Assembly: GCA_009602725.1 (NCBI GenBank) | Contig: WELB01000268.1 | Location: forward strand, 141,377-155,648 | Direction of reading: 5' to 3' | DNA: 14,272 nucleotides | Source: Spirogloea muscicola | Taxonomy: Eukaryota; Streptophyta; Zygnematophyceae; Spirogloeales; Spirogloeaceae | In this document: in pieces, positions 7,547 to 14,272 of the stretch | How the letters are laid out: every line of letters begins with the position of its first letter | Numbering within the stretch: position 1 is the stretch's first letter | Notes under the pieces: generated by a model | Seen by the model: only the letters and a program-made list of their open reading frames with translations | Databases searched by the model: none | What the model was told of the DNA's origin: nothing | Translations under genes and position numbers: made by a program

Positions 7547-7640
7547 CTCACGTGAGTAGTCAAGTCGTAGACCTATCACGTGTGAGGGACGGAGATACTC
7601 TCCTCAAGATCAATCCCTGTTGGAGACCATATGCACGTGC
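7547..7640. promoter_or_regulatory. Cluster of three G-boxes
   Basis: CACGTG occurs at 7549-7554 inside the 10-bp palindrome CTCACGTGAG, at 7577-7582, and at 7634-7639 inside GCACGTGC. Three perfect copies in 91 bp are unexpected by chance (about one per 4 kb). They lie where only two 3' ends are expected, about 580-670 bp downstream of the FTSHI5 stop and 835-925 bp downstream of the LysM stop. Function is unknown; a promoter of an unannotated transcript or an enhancer is possible. Confidence 0.45.
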
Positions 7641-8217
7641 AGAACATGAAGACGCGAGAAAAGCAGCTATGATGCAAAGCAACATGCAAACTCGCACTTT
7701 GTGACACGACTACTGTTATGGTCATTAGATACACAGCGTTGCAGTGTATGCGTATGTCAATTGGCTCTCAGAATCTCTCAATCAGTTGTCTCAGGCGTGC
7801 ACTGATGGCAGCTTGTCTGAGTCAAAAGATGGATATATTTCGCTGCTTGTTGCCTTGAATCAAGAAGTAGCTAGAATAGCCTGAGCACAACTCATGTGTG
7901 TCTCGATTCTAAAAGGGGCATTAGATAGGCCTGCAATCGCCTCTACAAGAAGGTCGCTGCCACTGATGATATGTCCTGCATGTATGTAATGGCAGATCTA
8001 AGTGATTGCCCTGATCGCAAGTCGTTGAGGAGGACCTAAGCTGATACGCCTGCAGCAATAGCTGGCCGGCTGTCTCTGTCTCTATCAGAGGCGGCATTCA
8101 GGGTCCTGATGAAGGCCTGCAGACAGCACAAGGTAAACGAGGCTCAACCTGTAGGCCTGAAAGAGCTCAAACAAAGGCCACATTGCAGGCCCCTGTACAC
8201 TTTGTTAAGCCGGCACA

Positions 8218-11200
8218 TCACGGAGTCATCAGTTGGAGGAGTGTCACTTTGCCCACCGGGGTTGTTGCTGCAGGTAGCAGCTCAAAGGGCTCCTCGTCTG
8301 GCACCGCGCCATGCTTCCGCAACAACTCCTCCATGTCCTAGCCGTGAAAGTTGGCCAGCACCAGCATGTCACAACCCAGTTGGCTGGCAAGACAACAGGT
8401 CCTATGACTTCAGCTTTTTGGCTCCAGACTGAGCACAGCTAGTAAATAGGACAACAGACCTGTCGGGTAAGGTAGTCATGTTCACAAAGGGCCTCCACAG
8501 CCGCATCCAGGACGCCGCGGTTGCGCTCCAGCAGCGCTAGTGCCCGGTTGCAAGCCGCATCGTAGAGCTGCACAAGCATGCAGCCAGAGCACTCAACACT
8601 CTAACCTGCTTTGAAGAGTCAGGCATTGAAGTGATGACTCACAAAAGTGACCACCAATGCAAGAGATCGGCACTATCCACTTTCCACTTTACACAGGGTC
8701 ATTGCTTTCTTAGTGTGGCAGACTGGGGCTGCAGCAGGAGTGCCACCTGCTCGATTTGAGCCTCCAGGAAGAGCTCGTGCTGATCGCCAACGTCCAAGGG
8801 CGATGACTGCTTTCGATCATGCCAGCCACAGTGTCACAGGCATGTTGCTTTTGACATAACAGTGCAAATGACTTGCTTCATCATGCCAAAAGCATAATGC
8901 TTTCAGTATAACAACCATGTATCATGCATATCGTGCTCATTCCAGCGAAGAAGTCGAGCAGCAGGCTGGAAAGAGAGGCCAAGCGCGGCTGGTCGGGAAG
9001 GTTGCCAATGAACGCACAGAGGACTCTGTTTGGTAGACTGTGGTGCTGCCCTCTGGTCCCCAGCCACATTCCATGACCATCCGTGCCGCCAACTGAGAGA
9101 ACGACAAAGGAAGATGGCTGTGATGGACACCCACCTACATGCCAATCATTCCTTGAACCTGGCAGGCGCAGGTGCAGCTCAGAAGAGGCGAATCCAAAGA
9201 AGCAAACCCAGCAGTGCTGCCGAATGCGAGCTTGATTGAAGCAGGGTTTGGGGTTCTTGCCAACTCGGCATCTTTGAGCTGGTCGTGGGCAAGGTTGTTG
9301 TTCTCGCCAAATGGCAGGATGAGCCGAGCCGCGACGTGTGGCCCAAAGTGCAGAACGAGCTGCTTCTCGGCAAACGAGCGCGTGGTCTCCTCCCCACGCT
9401 GCGCCGGCGCAGGCTCCAGCTGGCAGAATCCGATGCCGTCCCACGACGTGGGGTCGAGCCACACGCAGGTCACGTTGTGGAATGCTGGCAGCAGCGCTGC
9501 GAGCACTGCCCGCCCTGCCGCCCACACGGCGTGCGGCAGCTTCATCTCCCGCGTCCACTGCAACCGCGTATGTAGGTACAGCACCAACATATCAGAAACT
9601 GTCTAAAGAATGCTCGTCAAATACAGATCCATAAAGGTCTTTGACAAGTGCCAGTGCCAGTAGAGATGAAGTGGCTCACTTCAATGGGCGGGTTGCGCAG
9701 CTCAATCCCGGGCTTAATTCTTGCATGAAAGTCAAGGCTGTCCAGGATCCCAGCGACGTCGTCTGGCGTGATGTTCAAGCCAAGGTGTGTGACAACCCGC
9801 CGCGCCAGGCGCTGTCCAAGCGCCGACGCCCGCAGCCACCCCGGGATGACCCGCTCGTACACCTGGCAGCAGGACTTTGAGGCAGCCATCCGAATCGCAC
9901 CAACTGTGCCCATGCAGCTCTTTCGGGCCTACCAGCAGCTAGACAAGCCTTGCTACTGCACGACAAACCTTACAGCCAACCCATGCCGTAGACATATCTT
10001 CTGGAGAGGTGAGGCATCATTCAAATGACAACTGGCATCTAGCTGTTGGTGGCTGGCAGAGAGAACAGGGTCTCACATGGAGCCAGTTGACAACGTTGGC
10101 GAGCTCGTCATCGTCAGAGATGCGGTTTGCAAGCGCAGCTGCCTCGATCGCCTGCGGAATATTTTTGAGCTGGCCGGGTGTCATTCCGCCCGTCTTCTCG
10201 GCAACCTGCATGTCGCAGGTGCCAGGTCTTACTCAGGTCAGTCAGCAGCTTGTGGAGATTCCGCACCACGCGGCGGCTTTGCATCTCAGTGCTTGCAAGC
10301 TGAGTGGGTGCCGGGCTGACCATGCGCCAGTCGACAGCGGGCACAAGCGCGGGCTCCATGGTACGGTGTGCCCAGGCGTTCAGCTGCAGAAGTCGCTCGA
10401 CTGCGTTGGGCATTGGCAGCTGGATGGTGCGGTCCATGCGACCGGGGCGCCGTAGTGCGGGATCAATGGCCCACGGCCGCGACGACGTCGCCAGCAGCAC
10501 CACACCCTCCTGCGTCTCGAAGCTGCAACAAGGGAAGCAACCTCAGCAACAGCCTACGCCACGTCAGTGACACACAAGATTGGCACTCTAGAATTTACAG
10601 ATCTCATACAGGATGTAGCAAGATTGGAATGTTAATACAAGATACAGGTTCTCGAGACCAGAATCCAGGGATGGAGTCAAGCTTTGCTTCATTGGTTGTC
10701 GTGCGCACCCATCGAGTTCAACGAGTAGCTGATTGATGAGAGACTCGTGGTCCTGCTTCCGCGTGTCCGCGGTCTGGCCGCGCACGCCCGCAAAGTGGTC
10801 AAAGTTGTCCATGAAGACAATCAGAGGCGCCTGCGCCCAAGTCATGAAACGAGCGGCTGATGACAGCGTCAGCGCACCTGGGCACATCAGCCAACATCGT
10901 CCACAAAGTACGCTGTGTGCATGAGACTGCACACTTGTACCAGTGAGGCACAATGTGCATGGAGCTGTGAAGCGGGCAGGAAGATTGGAGGAAAGAACAG
11001 GATGGGGAGGCACAGAGCAATGAGAAGGAAGTAATGGAAGAGAGGGGAGGAGGGAGGGAGTGTGCATGAGAAGGTAAGGTGGCAGGCAAGGAGGAGAGAG
11101 AGAGAGGAAGGGCAAGTTGAGGGAGCAGCAAAGGATGGGGAACCTGGAGGGCCAAAGGAGGGAGGGAAGGGAGGGAGAAGGGGGTGAGGGGGGGGTGATG

Positions 11201-14022
11201 GGGGTTCAGCTGAGGGCATCACATTCTCTCGTGCCGTCTTGAAGAGGTCGCGGACATTGGCTGCGCCCTGCCCGACCCAGAGGCCGCCCTCGAGCTCCGA
11301 CCCGTCGAACTCGACCATGGGCACGCGCGCCTCGGCAGCAATCGCGCGGGCGAGCGCGCTCTTCCCGGTCCCCGCCTCGCCGACGATCAGGACGCCCTGC
11401 GCCAAGCGTCAGGGATGGTCATGCAGGGGGCCATGGAAGAGAAAAAGATGGAGCAGCACAAGACAATGTCTGTGACGCAGGAGAGCAATGTGGGAGGGGG
11501 TTTGGGGAGGGTGCGATGTTAAGACTGTAGCGCACTCGTGGCGGGCGCGCGCCGACCTCCTTGTAGCGCCGCGGATCGCGCAGGAACGTGATGACCTCCA
11601 GGATCTCCTCCTTGATGGAGTCGATGCCGGCAAAGTCCGCCAGCCGCACCTCGGGCCTCTTGACCCTCTGTACAGAAGCACCGGCGAGAGACATGCAAGC
11701 TCCTGTCAGCAACCGAGCTGATGACCGGCAGCAACCGAGGCGCGACAGCAAGGGCCTGCGGCAGCGGCTGGCGGCGGTGGCGGTGGAGCGGGCCTTGAGC
11801 TTGTCGAAGGCGGTGCGGATCGGATCCTCCTGCTCCTCCTTGGCGACGGGCTCCTGCTCGCGGTCCAGCGTGCTCTGCAGCCGCCGCTTGTACTCCACCT
11901 CCGTCTCGTCGCGCTGCCGTGGTCCCAGTTGGGCCAGCAGTGCACGCGCCAAAGCGGGCAAGCCCAGCAGGCCCAGCGGGTACACGACCACGGCGGTGCG
12001 CGCAGGCAGACTGATCCACCACGCTGGTGACGTGCTGCCTGGACCGTAGCGCTCGGCCACACGCGCCTGCGCCGCCTGCAGGCGTTGCTCGAGCCACCAA
12101 GCCAGCGGCTGAACAGCGATGGCAAATGGCAGACTGCAGATGAAAGGCAGGGGCAAGCAGCATATAGTAGACGGCAAATGATGAATGACAGCAGAGGCGG
12201 TGGAGGTAGCACGGGCCATGCCTGGAGCCACTGGGAGTTGCGGAAGATGGGGTCGGAGTCATTAAGCGGCACGTCAGCGTCGTCAGGGAACTCGAGTTGC
12301 AGCGCATAGCGGGCGCCAGCCGGAAGCCGCTCATGGATGAGCCGCAGGTACCACTCTTCCGCAGCCTCGGCTGCGGTGCGCAGGTACCATGGCGCGACGC
12401 TCTGGACCGCTGGCGAGCGCCAGGCTGCGGCGGCGCCAGCGGCAGCGGCGCGCGCCGGCAACGTGGCCAATGCCCAAGGGTCCCACTCGTCAAATGGCAC
12501 CCACATGACCTCCGTCCGCACCGCCGCGCCGCCAACGCGCAGTTGCTCGGCGAGGCCCGCCACACCGCCCTCCAGCAGGCCATCGGCGCCCCTCAGGTCC
12601 ACAAAGAAGAGCCGGCTGTCGCTGCCCTTGAGGCGTACCACTGCGGCGCGCCAGTCATGCCGCAGGCGAGCCTCGCCGACGACCCCGTACGCCGCGCCGT
12701 GCGCCAGGCCCGCCCACGACATCTCCCACCGCCGTGCCCCTTCGTTGAACCATGCCTCACCCAGCACACGATCGCGTGCCTCCACGACCACTACCTGCAC
12801 GCTCGTCGGCGGTCAGGGCCCCACACCGACGACCGCAGAGCATCATCGGTACTCAGTCTGTCACTGCGGCCATGACAGGCCGGCGACATTCTCCACGAGC
12901 GAGCACCTCCTTGGCCGGCGCGGCAGTCGCCGCCAGCTCCGCCTCCAGCTGCCGCACGCGCGTCTCTGCCCACGCCTCGAGGCGCCTCTCTTCAGCATTG
13001 CCATCGACGGGCCCGCTGACGGCCTCCTGCACTCGCAGCCCCACAGAACGTCCAAGACCCTTCCTGTCGCGAGTAGCGTGACAACCGGCAGGCCAGCGGG
13101 CTGCCAGAGGCAGCCAAGACGGCCCCGAGAAGGCACCTCGAGCTGCGATGCGAGGCCGGCATGCCAGCGGGCGACGTCCTCGCACGCGTCCGCCGCGCGC
13201 TCCCGTGCCTCAGCGGCCAGCTCCGCCGACGGCGCCAGGGGCTGCCGCCTTGCCAGCTGCTCGAGAATGGCAGCATGGGGCTCGCTGTCAGCCGTCCCCG
13301 CCGCAACGGCAGCGGAGGCCGGCGGCACGCCACAAAATCGAGAGGGCGGCGCACGTGGACAGGACCTTGTCGGCCGCCCGAGGGAGGGCCTCGAGGATCA
13401 GCGCGGCCTCGTTGCCTGCCCGCAGCCCCGCCTCGAGGCTCGCCCGCGCGGCCGCCGCGGCAGTGGCCGCCGGCCCCTCCACGCTGCCATGCCGCTGCTG
13501 CCTCGAGGATGCCCGCGCAGCCTGCTCCTCGGCCTCCAGCACCTTCGGCACCTCGACAAACGCGCGCTGCGGCGGCCCCCATGGGTGCTCGAGTCAGCAA
13601 AGAGCCGACCGCAAGCCGTGCAGTAGCGGAGATGGAAGGAGGGGGCCGGCACCTGCAGCGTCTGCATGTTGAGCCGGTGTAGCTCCAGCTGCTTCCGGCG
13701 CAGCGCGTCGTTGGCCTGCCGCGAGGCGGCCAGCGCCTCCTTGGTGTGCCGGTCCGTGCCGCGACGGCCGTCCTTGGCTGCTGCCTTCCGAGCTGCCTTC
13801 AGAGCGGCGTGTTGCTGCCATTGCCAACCGCCGCAGAGTGGTGAGCGCGCCGACGGGAGCGCTGGCGACCGGCACGCAGCAGGTGGCGCTGGTGGGGGGG
13901 AGAGCCACCTTGGCTTTGACGGCAGCGTCGTTGGCGAGGACCTGGATCTCCGCCAGCAGCTCGCGGCGGCGCGCGTCCGCCTCCTGCAGCAGCTGGACGC
14001 GGAGCTGGCGGGCGGCCGCTGC
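8218..14022 (-). CDS. FTSHI5: FTSHI5: protease-dead plastid FtsH-like AAA protein, N-terminus beyond window
   Basis: Eighteen exons, in transcript order: 14022-13909, 13814-13653, 13566-13366, about 13280-13137, 13026-12907, 12794-12222, 12108-11794, 11667-11536, 11396-11223, 10830-10709, 10522-10321, 10205-10077, 9862-9680, 9557-9261, 9092-9018, 8806-8747, 8567-8460, 8337-8218 (stop 8220-8218). They give about 1,076 residues; Arabidopsis FTSHI5 is about 1,300, so roughly 200-250 N-terminal residues are missing. The order is Ala/Glu/Arg-rich helical segments; a conserved domain with AWFNEGARRWEM and EARLRHDW; a membrane segment (TAVVVYPLGLLGLPALA); then the AAA domain. AAA motifs: Walker A GEAGTGKS (11381-11358), pore-region LWVGQGAANVRDLF, Walker B IVFMDNFD (10824 on), and RRPGRMDR with both arginine fingers (10452-10429). 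The usual HEAGH is WAAGR (9524-9510), so zinc proteolysis is lost, as in the FTSHI class. In Arabidopsis the protein belongs to the Ycf2-FtsHi import motor of the inner envelope. Some splice sites are non-GT. FtsH12 is excluded by the missing HExxH. Confidence 0.93.
10831..11222 (-). other. Largest FTSHI5 intron with purine/pyrimidine tract
   Basis: This 392-bp intron (donor GTGATG at 11222, acceptor GCGCAG ending at 10831) separates the Walker A exon from the Walker B exon. From about 10977 to 11205 the plus strand is strongly purine-biased with repeated GGGAGGG and GAGAGAGAGA runs, so the transcript is pyrimidine-rich. The splice join ends TAREN and continues APLIVFMD, matching the FtsH family with no extra residues. 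Confidence 0.85.
11157..11204 (+). other. G-quadruplex-capable run
   Basis: At least six runs of three or more G, separated by one to four bases, occur on the plus strand. These include GGGAGGGAAGGGAGGGAG, then a G5 and a G8 run. This fits the usual G3N1-7 quadruplex pattern. The plus strand is the template for FTSHI5 transcription. Confidence 0.7.
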
Positions 14023-14272
14023 CTGCAGCACCAGGACGATGCCGGCACGGTCGTCGCCCCGCGTCGCGGAACAAGCGAGGCGTCAGAGCCAGGAGCGCCA
14101 TGCAGCGGCAGCGGCGACGGCGGCAAGGGACTCGCAGCAAGGAACGCGCGCCAAGGCTCGGCCGGCGGCGGCGGCAGCGGCGGGGTCTTCGAGGCTGACC
14201 CCCTGAGGCGCTGCGGCATTGCCTCCGCCGCGCGAGCGAGCCTCGGCCGGCGTGACGGGCGGCGGCGGCGCC
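14023..14272 (-). other. Upstream end of FTSHI5, exon structure unresolved
   Basis: The intron upstream of the 14022 exon ends GTGCTGCAG. Reading upstream in the exon's own frame meets a TGA within about 70 bp, so an intron must lie here. One minus-strand frame beginning at 14271 reads Pro/Ala-rich residues (starting APPPPVTPAEARSRGGG) and stays open for about 62 codons. It may be the preceding exon, but no clear donor could be chosen and no family similarity was recognised. Confidence 0.4.

Larger units (their letters stand above)
6715..8217. other. Convergent intergenic region; no supported gene
   Basis: The stretch lies between the stop codons of the plus-strand LysM gene and the minus-strand FTSHI5 gene, so it should carry both 3' untranslated regions. 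Base composition is less GC-rich than the exons. Reading frames are short and unrecognised. A TGTAA pentamer, the usual green-algal polyadenylation signal, occurs on the plus strand at 7177-7181, 463 nt after the LysM stop. A fold-back CCTCCC/GGGAGG lies at 6795-6811. No TGTAA was found on the minus strand near the FTSHI5 stop. The notable feature is the CACGTG cluster at 7549-7639. Confidence 0.6.

Noticed and set aside
11519-12583. A 354-codon minus-strand frame over several FTSHI5 exons
   Set aside because: It is the wrong frame. The FTSHI5 frame in the same place matches the family across splice joins, and this frame is Arg/Ala/Gly-rich as expected from GC-rich shadow reading.
12337-13626. 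A 429-codon plus-strand frame
   Set aside because: It lies antisense to six FTSHI5 exons and is Arg/Ser/Ala-rich without domains. Long open frames opposite GC-rich genes are common.

Overview
The window looks like nuclear DNA of a green alga (Chlorophyta, perhaps Trebouxiophyceae; the lineage is a guess). The reasons are GC-rich coding exons, many short GT-AG introns of about 80-390 bp with GTG-type donors, Ala/Arg-rich plastid-targeting-like N-termini, and two gene models that only make sense after splicing. No single ORF in the window is a complete gene.

Layout. (1) 1-50, minus strand: the first 16 codons of an Ala-rich protein that runs off the left edge. (2) 51-3455: its upstream region with a G-box, then a repeat-rich, gene-free stretch. 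This stretch holds inverted-repeat arms (404-576 and 2584-2760) bounding about 2 kb, a family of 66-74 bp fold-back elements with GGGCTG ends, and a run of ACGT-core motifs in front of the next gene. (3) about 3456-6714, plus strand: a multi-exon gene. It encodes a transit-like leader, one LysM domain, a transmembrane helix, a long Pro/Ala/Lys-rich region with a duplicated block, and a C-terminal hydrophobic hairpin that resembles the second half of the CURT1/CAAD thylakoid-membrane domain. (4) 6715-8217: convergent intergenic DNA with three CACGTG motifs in 91 bp. (5) 8218-14022 and beyond, minus strand: 18 exons of FTSHI5, the plant/algal plastid FtsH-like protein that has lost its protease site. 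The N-terminus lies beyond the right edge.

The two main genes converge and both are likely plastid proteins. From family knowledge, Arabidopsis FTSHI5 belongs to the Ycf2-FtsHi AAA motor at the inner envelope that pulls proteins into the plastid. The copy here keeps Walker A and the arginine-finger motif but lacks HExxH and the Walker B glutamate. The LysM/CURT1-like protein is the best candidate for something undescribed: a peptidoglycan- or glycan-binding fold joined to a thylakoid-type membrane hairpin. Exon boundaries were worked out by hand from splice consensus, phase and remembered similarity to Arabidopsis FTSHI5; transcript data would settle the ambiguous ones named below.
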